A stretch of 64,000 nucleotides of DNA from Bacteroidales bacterium (GCA_024400455.1 JAKSMU010000008.1:1-64000), one strand, 5' to 3'. Shown: positions 42,542 through 50,526, counted from the first letter of the stretch. Notes: generated by a model from the letters alone, not told the origin. Made by a program: numbers and translations.

Positions 42542-43801
42542 TTATAGAATTGCCATATTTGGCACTTCGTCTGAATCGTAATAGCCTTTGGTGAGTTTTT
42601 CCTTCACCTCAGCGAAAGCCTTCAAAGTGTATTCCACATCTTCCATGCTATGAGCGGCTGTCGGGATGATGCGGAAAATAATCATGCCCTTTGGAATGAC
42701 CGGATAAGTCACTACCGAACAGAAAATTCTGTAGTTTTCGCGCAAATCCATGGCGATGTTAGTTGCCTGAGCAACATCACCCTGCACATGGACAGGAGTA
42801 ACACAAGCCTCGGCAGGGCCAATATCAAAACCCATATCGCGGAATCCTTTCTGCAATGCGCGCGTTACCTTCCACAATTGCGCACGAAGTTGGTCTCCTT
42901 CAGCACCGCGGATAATCTCAAGACGCTTTTCGCAACCATGGACGATAGCCAAAGGCAAAGACTTAGCATACATCTGCGAACGCATATTATAGCGCAGATA
43001 ATCAATGATATGCTTCGGTCCTGCCACAAAACCACCAATAATTGCCATGGCCTTTGCATAAGCACCTATATATAAATCAATATCATCCATTACGCCGAAA
43101 TGCTCCGAAGTACCACGACCATTCGGGCCCATCACGCCAAAACCATGAGCATCATCGATGAGGATCCTGAACTGATACTTCTTCTTCAAGGCAACAATAC
43201 CAGCCAAATCACCCAAAGCACCAGTCATGCCGTAAACGCCTTCGGTAATAACCAAAATGCCGCCACCAGTTTCCTTCACAACTTCAGTGGCGACTTTCAA
43301 TTTCTGCTCAAGGCTAGCCATATCGTTATGCTTGAAAGAGAACGACTTACCTATGTGCAAGCGTTTTCCATCTTGCAGACAAGCATGGATTTCAGCATCA
43401 AAGATCAGCACATCGTGGCGCGTCAGCAAAGAGTCAATCGTTGAGAAAATGCCTTGATAACCGAAATTGAAAAGATAAGCAGCTTCTTTTTTCTCGAAAT
43501 CTGCCAATTCTTTTTCAAAATGTTCATGCATACGGGTGTGGCCACTCATCATACGGGCACCCATTGGAGCAGCAAGGCCATATTTGGCAGCGCCTTCGGC
43601 ATCAACCCGACGAATTTCAGGATGATTGGCCAAACCGAGATAATTGTTCAAGCTCCAGCAAAGCACTTCCTTGCCATTAAAAATCATTCGCGGACCGAGT
43701 TCGCCTTCCAGACGAGGAAATGCGAAATAACCGTCAGCACGTTCGCGATATTGTCCTATCGGTCCTCCGGAATCCATTGATATTCTTTCAAATATGTCCA
43801 T
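42542..43801 (-). CDS. Cysteate/serine acyltransferase of the alpha-oxoamine synthase family (probable 3-ketocapnine synthase)
   Basis: 419 residues of PLP fold type I. The glycine-rich and aromatic stacking region has H139 (FDAEIHAC), the pyridine-binding Asp is in ILIDDAHGFG (D216/D217, H219), and the Schiff-base Lys is K250 (YAKAM). The family includes serine palmitoyltransferase, AONS (BioF) and KBL. The gene is not in a biotin cluster. It lies divergent from a cysteate synthase operon, so I infer that it condenses acyl-CoA or acyl-ACP with cysteate to form 3-ketocapnine, the first step of sulfonolipid synthesis. Published work on Alistipes and Chryseobacterium, from memory, assigns that step to an SPT-like enzyme. 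Serine palmitoyltransferase remains the alternative. Confidence 0.8.
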   Translation of the reverse strand: MDIFERISMDSGGPIGQYRERADGYFAFPRLEGELGPRMIFNGKEVLCWSLNNYLGLANHPEIRRVDAEGAAKYGLAAPMGARMMSGHTRMHEHFEKELADFEKKEAAYLFNFGYQGIFSTIDSLLTRHDVLIFDAEIHACLQDGKRLHIGKSFSFKHNDMASLEQKLKVATEVVKETGGGILVITEGVYGMTGALGDLAGIVALKKKYQFRILIDDAHGFGVMGPNGRGTSEHFGVMDDIDLYIGAYAKAMAIIGGFVAGPKHIIDYLRYNMRSQMYAKSLPLAIVHGCEKRLEIIRGAEGDQLRAQLWKVTRALQKGFRDMGFDIGPAEACVTPVHVQGDVAQATNIAMDLRENYRIFCSVVTYPVIPKGMIIFRIIPTAAHSMEDVEYTLKAFAEVKEKLTKGYYDSDEVPNMAIL

Positions 43802-43845
43802 ATTTTTGTTGTTTAGCTGTTATTCTTTCATTCTAAATCACGCAG

Positions 43846-43853
43846 CAAAATTA
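43846..43853 (-). promoter_or_regulatory. Promoter of the alpha-oxoamine synthase gene, -7 element
   Basis: Reads TAATTTTG on the minus strand, 45 bases before the ATG at 43801. It touches the first palindrome copy (43853-43868). Confidence 0.5.
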
Positions 43854-43868
43854 GTAAATATATTTATT
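43853..43868. promoter_or_regulatory. Imperfect copy of a 16-bp palindrome, candidate operator
   Basis: AGTAAATATATTTATT differs by one base from the perfect palindrome at 43951. It overlaps the edge of the -7 element of the leftward promoter, a position where a bound dimer would block transcription of the synthase gene. Confidence 0.6.
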
Positions 43869-43950
43869 ATAAAAACATTTACTCAAATATTTTGTTACAC
43901 ATTATTATATATAAAAGATTGATTTCTAACGCTCAATATTTTCACTTTTT

Positions 43951-43966
43951 AGTAAATATATTTACT
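43951..43966. promoter_or_regulatory. Perfect 16-bp palindrome, candidate MarR operator
   Basis: AGTAAATATATTTACT is its own reverse complement. It lies about 30 bases upstream of the -7 element (43996) of the rightward operon. Size, symmetry and AT-richness suit a winged-helix dimer such as MarR. Confidence 0.65.
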
Positions 43967-43970
43967 TTAT

Positions 43971-44003
43971 ATTGTTGTACTATCAATTAAATTACTACTT
44001 TTG
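43971..44003 (+). promoter_or_regulatory. Promoter of the porin-YeiH-cysteate synthase operon
   Basis: TACTTTTG (43996-44003) is preceded by ATTG (43971-43974) with 21 bases between, close to the TTTG/TAnnTTTG pair. The porin ATG follows at 44044. Confidence 0.6.
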
Positions 44004-44043
44004 CAGCGAAAATTCGAGAACAAAAATTTAAAAAATCGGAAAT

Positions 44044-45114
44044 ATGACAAACAAATTTCGCATGATGATTGGGACATTGCTTTTAGCAATTCCTTTGTGC
44101 ATCAACGCACAAGAACAAGAAAAACAAATTGACAGAACACCTAAAATCTCAGGTTTCGTTCAGGGTCTTTATCAATTGAATGCCGACAAGGATTTCAATG
44201 TTGAAAGCAACACGCTGAGAATGCGTCGCGTGCGTATGTCAGTCGATGGCAAACTGAGCCAACACGTTTCCTACAAGATTCAAGGCGACTGGGTTTGCTC
44301 CCCTATCCTCGTCGATGCTTACATCAAGATTAAGGCTTGCCCCGAATTTGCCGTTCAGGTCGGTCAGTTCAAGACACCTTTCACCCTTGAAAGCCCAATC
44401 AACCCGCTCAATCTGGAAATCTTCGATTACGGCGAAACCGTCAAAGGCCTCAGTGGCTACGATGACGTTTGCGGCGTGGGCAAGCAAGGCCGTGACATCG
44501 GTGTGATGGCAACCGGCAGCCTTTTCAAACTCGACGACAAAGATTTTTCACTGATTGACTACAGCCTTGGCGTTTTCAATGGTAACGGCATCAACGTCGT
44601 CGACAACAACAATCGCAAAGACATTGTCGGACGTCTGGAGATTCACCCTTGGATTAAAGGCATGACGCTTACGGGATCCTACTATTACGGCAAATATCTC
44701 AACAACATTGACCTCACCCGCAACCGCTACAGTTTTGGCGTGCAATACGACGACAACAATCTTTTAGTACGCAGCGAATACGTCAACGGAGAAACAGGAA
44801 AAGCCGTTTTGCCTGAAAATGAATTAGAACCGATTTATTCAGAGAATCTTTTCAACAGCAATGGCTACTATGCCGTTGCAGGTTACTGGTTCCATTTCGG
44901 CAGCGAATCGCACCCGCAAAAACTCATGCCAGTCCTCCGTTACGAAAAATTCATCAAGGATGTCAATTCGGGCGACGATGCCACTTATTATACTGCCGGC
45001 ATCAATTATTGGCCTTGGAAAAATGTCAATTTCAAACTTGACTATTCATACATTCAGCATAAAATCAGCGACAATTCTCACCGTTTTGCCGCCATTCTTT
45101 CCTACAAATTCTAA
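44044..45114 (+). CDS. OprO/OprP-like outer-membrane porin
   Basis: 356 residues with a signal peptide (1-22). Beta-strand rich throughout, with the phosphate-selective porin family pattern (TLRMRRVRMSVDGKLSQHVSYKIQGDW, near 58; VQVGQFKTPFTLESP near 103) and an aromatic terminal residue (F). Related porins pass phosphate or other oxyanions. It is the first gene of the rightward operon, 11 bases before the YeiH gene. I infer that it brings a sulfur oxyanion or sulfonate across the outer membrane. The specificity is not visible in the sequence. Confidence 0.85.
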   Translation: MTNKFRMMIGTLLLAIPLCINAQEQEKQIDRTPKISGFVQGLYQLNADKDFNVESNTLRMRRVRMSVDGKLSQHVSYKIQGDWVCSPILVDAYIKIKACPEFAVQVGQFKTPFTLESPINPLNLEIFDYGETVKGLSGYDDVCGVGKQGRDIGVMATGSLFKLDDKDFSLIDYSLGVFNGNGINVVDNNNRKDIVGRLEIHPWIKGMTLTGSYYYGKYLNNIDLTRNRYSFGVQYDDNNLLVRSEYVNGETGKAVLPENELEPIYSENLFNSNGYYAVAGYWFHFGSESHPQKLMPVLRYEKFIKDVNSGDDATYYTAGINYWPWKNVNFKLDYSYIQHKISDNSHRFAAILSYKF

Positions 45115-45125
45115 AACTTAAAATC

Positions 45126-46466
45126 ATGGGAAAAAACACAAATTGGTCAGAACTCTATAAAAAAGAAGATTGGTTAGCCTGCTGGTTGGGCTTCATCGTA
45201 ATCGCTTTAGCCTGCGTTGCCGTCCTTGCCGGATGGTTTGACTTTTCGGCTGCGAAATTCAGCACTTGGTACACTTGGGAAGACGGAGGCACCTTTGCCG
45301 AATCAATGGGAGCACAACTAAACGGTGCATTCTGGGGAAAACTGTTGCGTACCTTCTTAGTCTTAGGCATTTTGTTCACACTCGGCGTAAAACTGATGGG
45401 ACAAAGCGTGAAAGAATACATTCCTGCATTCATCGGTTTGTTCATTATCTCAATCATTGTACGTTGGATAAGTGCAGAGTTTACACTGAACCGCTATCTT
45501 GAATGGGCTTTCTGGGCTTTGCTCATCGGCCTCATCATTTCTAATACTATAGGCACGCCAGAATGGCTGAAACCTGCTGTAAAGACTGAGTTTTACATCA
45601 AAACAGGCTTGGTCATCATGGGTTTTTCGGTCCTTTTCTCCAACATTGCAAAATTCGGCCTTTACGGTCTCGGCATCGCATGGATTGTCACTCCAATCGT
45701 CATCATCTTCATGTGGTGGCTGGGAACGAAAATCTTTAAAATCGACAATAAACCATTAGTAATCACCGTTGCAGCAGCGACCAGCGTTTGCGGAACAAGT
45801 GCCGCAATCGCAACAGGCGCAGCCGCCAAAGCCAAGAAAGAAGACCTTTCGGCAGCCATTTCCGTTTCCATCATCTTCACCATTCTGATGATGGTCTTTG
45901 AACCAATGATTATCAAATGGACAGGCATGAGCCAAATCATGGGCGGTTCACTCATCGGCGGCACGGTCGACAGCACAGGAGCAGTTGTTGTTGCTGGTAC
46001 TGCACTTGGTGAAGAAGCACAAAAAGCTGCCGTTCTGGTCAAATCAATCCAAAACATTCTGATTGGCTTCATCGCCTTCTTTGTTGCCATTTTCTTTGCA
46101 ACTAAAGTTGACAAAGAAGGCACCGAAAAAGTAGGCGCAAGCGAGATTTGGCTTAGATTCCCGAAATTCATACTCGGCTTCTTCGCCGCATCTCTGATTG
46201 CTTCATTCATCATTCAGCCCGCTTTTGGAGCCGAAAATGTTGGCGCCATCAACAAAGTACTCGACCAATTCAAGAACTGGGCATTCGTCCTCGCCTTCAC
46301 AAGCATCGGACTTGACACCAATTTCAAGGCCATCGCCAAGCAAATGCAAGGCGGCAAAGTGCTTTGGCTTTACATTGTCGGTCAGTTATTCAACATTGCG
46401 TTGACATTCTTTGCTGTATGGTTCTTATTATCTGGCAGATTCTTCCCGATACCTGTTCTTGATTAA
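45126..46466 (+). CDS. YeiH-family membrane transporter (sulfur oxyanion candidate)
   Basis: 446 residues with about eleven membrane helices. The conserved YeiH/UPF0324 block VTVAAATSVCGTSAAIATGAAAKAKKEDLS-like lies near residues 215-242, and SIGLDTNF near 398. Length is greater than the usual 330-350 because of an N-terminal extension and a long loop. The family is annotated as putative sulfate/sulfite exporters on limited evidence. In this operon, next to an enzyme that uses sulfite, I infer movement of sulfite, sulfate or a sulfonate; direction is open. Confidence 0.85.
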   Translation: MGKNTNWSELYKKEDWLACWLGFIVIALACVAVLAGWFDFSAAKFSTWYTWEDGGTFAESMGAQLNGAFWGKLLRTFLVLGILFTLGVKLMGQSVKEYIPAFIGLFIISIIVRWISAEFTLNRYLEWAFWALLIGLIISNTIGTPEWLKPAVKTEFYIKTGLVIMGFSVLFSNIAKFGLYGLGIAWIVTPIVIIFMWWLGTKIFKIDNKPLVITVAAATSVCGTSAAIATGAAAKAKKEDLSAAISVSIIFTILMMVFEPMIIKWTGMSQIMGGSLIGGTVDSTGAVVVAGTALGEEAQKAAVLVKSIQNILIGFIAFFVAIFFATKVDKEGTEKVGASEIWLRFPKFILGFFAASLIASFIIQPAFGAENVGAINKVLDQFKNWAFVLAFTSIGLDTNFKAIAKQMQGGKVLWLYIVGQLFNIALTFFAVWFLLSGRFFPIPVLD

Positions 46467-46469
46467 GCA

Positions 46470-46748
46470 ATGACAAGAGCACACAGAATATTCAAAATTG
46501 CGACTATCATGGTCATCGTTGCGACCGTGATAGTCGCACTCTATATAATGGCAAACGGATTGGGCCTCGTTGACAGTCTCGACTTTGGTGCCGGTGCCTA
46601 TTACTATGCCGACATTCCTGACTACGAAAAAATCGACAACGGCAGCGTTTACCAAACAGCCATACCTCGCTGGATACATATTGTACTTTTTTTAGTTTGG
46701 GGTTGGCTTATGTTCAGATTATGGAAATGGATTGACAAAAAAGGCTAA
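46470..46748 (+). CDS. Small two-helix membrane protein, function unknown
   Basis: 92 residues. Membrane helices at about 10-30 and 67-83 flank an aspartate/tyrosine-rich loop (AYYYADIPDYEKIDNGSVYQTAIPRW). The gap is three bases to the YeiH gene and six to the cysteate synthase gene, so it is firmly inside the operon. No known family is recognised. It may be an accessory subunit of the transporter or an anchor for a lipid enzyme. Confidence 0.8.
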   Translation: MTRAHRIFKIATIMVIVATVIVALYIMANGLGLVDSLDFGAGAYYYADIPDYEKIDNGSVYQTAIPRWIHIVLFLVWGWLMFRLWKWIDKKG

Positions 46749-46754
46749 AACAAA

Positions 46755-47975
46755 ATGAAATATCAAATTATATGTAAAAAATGCGGTAAAGTCATTGGTG
46801 ACTTTAAGACCTGGTTTGAGCAAGACCAAAAATGCGAATGCGGGTCTACCTACGCAGAAGTTGAATATCAGGAAAACACAATTCCTGATTTTGAAAGACT
46901 TCCAAAAAACAAAAAAGACTTTCAAAGCCTCTATTTTGAATTCCTACCATTGAAAAGCAAGGAAAACATCGTCACTTGCGGCGAAGGTCTCATTCCAATG
47001 GAACGCTGGGAGAACCTGGAAAAAGCGGCAAAACAGCATGGCATTGATTGCAAAGTTTACGTCTACCGAAACGACCTAAACGGGGGTTCCGGCACCTTCA
47101 AAGACATCAGTGCAGCATTGGCTGCCAGCGTTTTAAAGGAAAACGGCATCAAGAATTATTGCCTTGCCTCGACCGGAAATGCGGGTGTCGCCTTTGCAAC
47201 CTATTTGGCCAAAGCCGGCATCAAATTCACCGAATTTGCACCTTCTTTCATTGACGAAGGCTCAATTAAATCAATCCAAAACGCAGGACAAAACATTGTC
47301 ATTTCAAAAGGCGGTTATGGTGATGCAAAAGCAGAAGCCGCTGATTTTCAGAAAAATGGCAAGGTTTTAATCAGTGGCGGCAACACCGACCCATTACGCA
47401 TTGAGTCGAAAAGAACCATGGTTTTTGAATGTCTGCGTCAATTAGGCAAAATGCCAACCGTTTATATGCAGGCAGTTGCTGGCGGAACAAGTCCATTAGC
47501 ATTTGAAAAAGGCTTCAACGATTTGCAAAAAGCCGGACTCACCGATTTGAAACTTCCAAGAATGTTGCTGGTTCAGCAAGACGAATGTGATCCAATGGTC
47601 ACGGCTTGGGAAAAGGCAAAAGCAAACTGCTTCCCGCAAGATTGGGAACATCAATACGAAGCGAAAAAAAACGTGAAAACGCAAATCAGCATTCTGACGG
47701 CAGCCAATCCCGGAAATTATCCTTTGGTCGCTCCTCTTGTCAAAAAAAGTGGCGGAGATTATCTTCGCGTCAAGGAAGCAGATTTGCCTAATTACGGCAA
47801 AAAAATGTTGCATGAAAAAGGTATTCTGCTAGGTCCGGCTTCCATGGTCTGCTACGCTGGATTTTATAAAGCACTAGAGGAAAACAAGATACACAACGGC
47901 GATTGCGTACTGCTCAACACTGGAGAAAGTTGCGAAAGAGCCGCTTGGTTTAAGAAAGAAGTCTTATCTTTGTAA
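46755..47975 (+). CDS. Cysteate synthase (threonine-synthase-like PLP enzyme)
   Basis: 406 residues of PLP fold type II. An N-terminal zinc-ribbon-like segment (C7, C10, C27, C29) precedes the catalytic domain with the PLP Lys K116 in NGGSGTFKDIS, the ASTGNAGVAFATYLAK loop (near 143), and GTSPLAFEKG. Threonine synthases have TGNxAAA-type loops; the length and ribbon agree with the cysteate synthase branch. That enzyme makes L-cysteate from O-phosphoserine and sulfite. The alternative, plain threonine synthase, is less likely given that the neighbours are a sulfur-anion transporter and a lipid reductase. It is followed one base later by the reductase gene. Confidence 0.78.
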   Translation: MKYQIICKKCGKVIGDFKTWFEQDQKCECGSTYAEVEYQENTIPDFERLPKNKKDFQSLYFEFLPLKSKENIVTCGEGLIPMERWENLEKAAKQHGIDCKVYVYRNDLNGGSGTFKDISAALAASVLKENGIKNYCLASTGNAGVAFATYLAKAGIKFTEFAPSFIDEGSIKSIQNAGQNIVISKGGYGDAKAEAADFQKNGKVLISGGNTDPLRIESKRTMVFECLRQLGKMPTVYMQAVAGGTSPLAFEKGFNDLQKAGLTDLKLPRMLLVQQDECDPMVTAWEKAKANCFPQDWEHQYEAKKNVKTQISILTAANPGNYPLVAPLVKKSGGDYLRVKEADLPNYGKKMLHEKGILLGPASMVCYAGFYKALEENKIHNGDCVLLNTGESCERAAWFKKEVLSL

Positions 47976-47976
47976 C

Positions 47977-48768
47977 ATGATAAATTTGAAAGGAAAAACA
48001 GCACTTGTTACTGGCGGCGGAACGGGCATCGGCCAATCCATCGCCACACATTTGGCCCAAGAAGGTTGCAACCTGATTCTCACCGGTTTAGGTATCGAAG
48101 AATTAAACCAGGCTAAAGCCATTTGCGAAAAATTCGGAATAAAAGCCTACGCAACGGAAACACAATTAGATGATTACGCATCCATTGACCAACTTTATGA
48201 TTTCGTTAACAACCTAGGCCTGAAAATCGATATTTTTGTTCTGAATGCAGGCATCTCACAACGAGAGAAAACTCTGGAAACCGATTTTTCAGTTGACGAA
48301 AAAATCATGAAAATCGATTTCCTGAGCGGCGTGTATCTCGTAAAGAAATTCAAAGAAATGATTAAATCTTCTGAACATATGCAGTTCAGCGTAACCACTT
48401 CCCTATCGGGTTTGTTTGGTTTTCCTTTACGCTCGGCGTATTGCGCAGCAAAACATGCCCTGTTTGGATTCTACGAATCTTTGGAATTGGAATACAATAA
48501 CATCAATGTCACTTTTCTCATTCCGGGACGAATCAACACGCAAATCAGCAAGAGTGCCTTGCATGGCGACGGAACAGCCCATGCCAAAATGGATGCCGGA
48601 CAAGCCACGGGCCTATCAGTCGAAAAGTGCGGCGAAATAGCAGTCCGCGCCATAAAAAAACAAAAACACAGGAAACTCATTGGCAAAAAAGAATTGCTTA
48701 TGGCTTACATTCACAAATATTGCCTTGGCTTGTATTACAAACTGGCACGGAAAATTTCAGCGACCTAA
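47977..48768 (+). CDS. Short-chain dehydrogenase/reductase (probable 3-ketocapnine reductase)
   Basis: 263 residues of the classical SDR fold: cofactor loop TGGGTGIG (residues 10-17), NAGIS (near 92), catalytic Ser in VTTSLSGL and the YCAAK pair (Y/K near 155-159). A C-terminal hydrophobic/basic helix (MAYIHKYCLGLYYKLARK) may contact the membrane. It starts one base after the cysteate synthase stop. By analogy with 3-ketosphinganine reductase, I infer reduction of 3-ketocapnine to capnine. Sequence alone would leave the substrate open. Confidence 0.75.
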   Translation: MINLKGKTALVTGGGTGIGQSIATHLAQEGCNLILTGLGIEELNQAKAICEKFGIKAYATETQLDDYASIDQLYDFVNNLGLKIDIFVLNAGISQREKTLETDFSVDEKIMKIDFLSGVYLVKKFKEMIKSSEHMQFSVTTSLSGLFGFPLRSAYCAAKHALFGFYESLELEYNNINVTFLIPGRINTQISKSALHGDGTAHAKMDAGQATGLSVEKCGEIAVRAIKKQKHRKLIGKKELLMAYIHKYCLGLYYKLARKISAT

Positions 48769-48832
48769 ATACATTTCCACAACCTTAAATCATTAAATCT
48801 TAAATCTTTAAACTCCTAAATTTCAAACCGTC

Positions 48833-49900
48833 ATGAAAGAAAAAGTAATTTGCGGCATACAACAGGTCGGCATAGGCGTTGCTGATGTCATCGAAGCTTG
48901 GAAATGGTATTACGACAATTTCGGCTATGAAATAAAAATAGTTGATGCAGAAGGTGTTGCAGAACGGATGTTGCCTTATACGGGCGGCAAACCACAACCC
49001 CGACGCGCCATAATGGCTTTCAACATACGCGGTGGCGGCGGTTTTGAAATCTGGCAACCCAAAGGCCGCGAACTAAACTATCTCAAAGAACCGCTTCACC
49101 TTGGCGATTACGGCATTTTGGTGGCGAAAATCAAAACTGCAAACATTCAAAACGCATACAACACTTTTACAAGGAAAGGACTCAATGTCATAACCGAAAT
49201 CAGCGAAACGCCATTGGGCTACAAGCATTTCTTCTTGAAAGATCCATACGGCAACCTCTTTGAAATCGAAGAAGACAATTACGTATTCATCAAGGAAAAG
49301 AAAACCACCGGTGGCGCTAACGGCGTGACAATAGGTGTCAGTGACATCGATCGTTCCATAGATTTTTACGGAAAACTATTGGATTACGACAAAGTCGCTT
49401 ATGACAACACGGATTTCTTCAGCGACCTTAAAGGTGTTCCTGGCGGCGAGAATGCGCTGCGACGCGTCATCCTTGAGCGTTCCAAACCCATTGAAGGACC
49501 TCTCAGCCGGGTGATGGGAACATCGCACATCGAACTGGTTCAGAATCTTGATGTTGAAGGCCGTCAACTTCGCGAAGGACGCTATTGGGGCGACCCCGGA
49601 TTCATCCATCTATGCTTCGATGTACGCAACATGGATGCAATAAAAGAACAGACCGAAGCTCTTGGCCACCCATTTGTCTGCGACAGTGGCGTTGATTTCG
49701 ACATGGGCGACGCCAACGGTCATTTCACCTACGTAGAAGACCCCGACGGCACTCTGATTGAATTCGTCGAAACTTTTAAGGTGTCAATTTCCAAGAAACT
49801 TGGGCTGTCATTCAATATGGCGGGAAAAGACGACCACAAGCCGCTAGGCATCATGAAGCTGCTACGATTTGCTAAAGTAAAACGAGAAAACATAAAATGA
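48833..49900 (+). CDS. Two-module VOC (glyoxalase/bleomycin resistance) family protein
   Basis: 355 residues. Two VOC modules lie at about 1-130 (VGIGVADVIEAWKWYYDNFGY ... DPYGNLFEIEE) and 155-312 (VTIGVSDIDRSIDFYGKLLDY ... SHIELVQ ... GFIHLCFDV ... DPDGTLIEFVE); potential metal ligands are the His of SHIELVQ or FIHLCF and the Glu of TLIEF. A basic C-terminal tail follows (KLLRFAKVKRENIK). The fold suits dioxygenases (such as HPPD) and isomerases. It follows the reductase after 64 bases with T-A-rich short repeats and ends at a strong terminator, so it may belong to the same transcript. Its role in lipid synthesis is untested. Confidence 0.78.
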   Translation: MKEKVICGIQQVGIGVADVIEAWKWYYDNFGYEIKIVDAEGVAERMLPYTGGKPQPRRAIMAFNIRGGGGFEIWQPKGRELNYLKEPLHLGDYGILVAKIKTANIQNAYNTFTRKGLNVITEISETPLGYKHFFLKDPYGNLFEIEEDNYVFIKEKKTTGGANGVTIGVSDIDRSIDFYGKLLDYDKVAYDNTDFFSDLKGVPGGENALRRVILERSKPIEGPLSRVMGTSHIELVQNLDVEGRQLREGRYWGDPGFIHLCFDVRNMDAIKEQTEALGHPFVCDSGVDFDMGDANGHFTYVEDPDGTLIEFVETFKVSISKKLGLSFNMAGKDDHKPLGIMKLLRFAKVKRENIK

Positions 49901-49929
49901 AAAAAGCCAGCTAATTAGCTGGCTTTTTT
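49900..49929. terminator. Bidirectional terminator after the sulfonolipid operon
   Basis: A perfect 13-bp stem (49900-49912 with 49917-49929), an AATT loop and A/T runs on the two sides. It also ends the leftward ompH transcript (49954). Confidence 0.92.
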
Positions 49930-49953
49930 CATTTTAATATCAAAGGTTTTCAA

Positions 49954-50469
49954 TTACTTGATACCCAATTTAGCTTTCACATCCTTGGTTGCATCGATGG
50001 CATCCGTGCCAATATAAACGGCTGCACCTGTAGCTGCATCAAGAACATAGGTATAACCTTTTTCTTTACCAACTGCATTGATGGCATTCTGAATCTTTTC
50101 AAGGATTGGAGAAAGCAGTTCTGCACGCTTAGCTTCAAATTCCTGTTCAGCGCTAGCTTGGAACTGTTGAATGCGGCTTTCGAGATCAGCGATTTCCTTG
50201 GTCTTTGACTGCTTGACAAGGTTTGACATTGTAGCTTGATTGGCTTGAAAATCCTCAATCTTGGCGGTATATTCATCACCCATCACTTTCAATTGTTTTT
50301 CGAGATCGCCATAAAACTTTTCAAGATCTTTTTCAGCCTTTGCCTTATCCGGCATGGCATCGAGGATTTCTGCAGTGTTTACATGAGCGATTTTCACTTG
50401 TGCGCTGACAACGCCATTCATTACGAACATGGCCACAGCGAGGAATAAAACTTTAAATAATTTGTTCAT
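49954..50469 (-). CDS. OmpH/Skp-family periplasmic chaperone
   Basis: 171 residues. A signal peptide (1-23) precedes a long charged coiled coil (about 45-120) between short beta segments (KIAHVNTAEILDAMPDKAKAEKDLEKFY at the start, KGYTYVLDAATGAAVYIG at the end): the OmpH/Skp architecture. Skp trimers hold unfolded outer-membrane proteins in the periplasm. It follows a second ompH-like gene and bamA, the usual order in Bacteroidetes, and has a -7 element at 50519-50526. Confidence 0.9.
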   Translation of the reverse strand: MNKLFKVLFLAVAMFVMNGVVSAQVKIAHVNTAEILDAMPDKAKAEKDLEKFYGDLEKQLKVMGDEYTAKIEDFQANQATMSNLVKQSKTKEIADLESRIQQFQASAEQEFEAKRAELLSPILEKIQNAINAVGKEKGYTYVLDAATGAAVYIGTDAIDATKDVKAKLGIK

Positions 50470-50518
50470 CTTATGGATTTTTAATGATTTAACTCTAATC
50501 TATTTCCTAATTGGGCGG

Positions 50519-50526
50519 CAAAGATA
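50519..50526 (-). promoter_or_regulatory. Promoter -7 element of the distal ompH gene
   Basis: Reads TATCTTTG on the minus strand in the gap between the two ompH genes, 50 bases before the start at 50469. Confidence 0.45.

Noticed and set aside
42542..43801. BioF (8-amino-7-oxononanoate synthase for biotin) as product
   Set aside because: No other biotin genes near; the cysteate synthase and SDR context favours lipid synthesis.
46755..47975. Plain threonine synthase
   Set aside because: No homoserine pathway genes near; N-terminal zinc-ribbon-like segment and sulfur context fit cysteate synthase better, though this is not proven.
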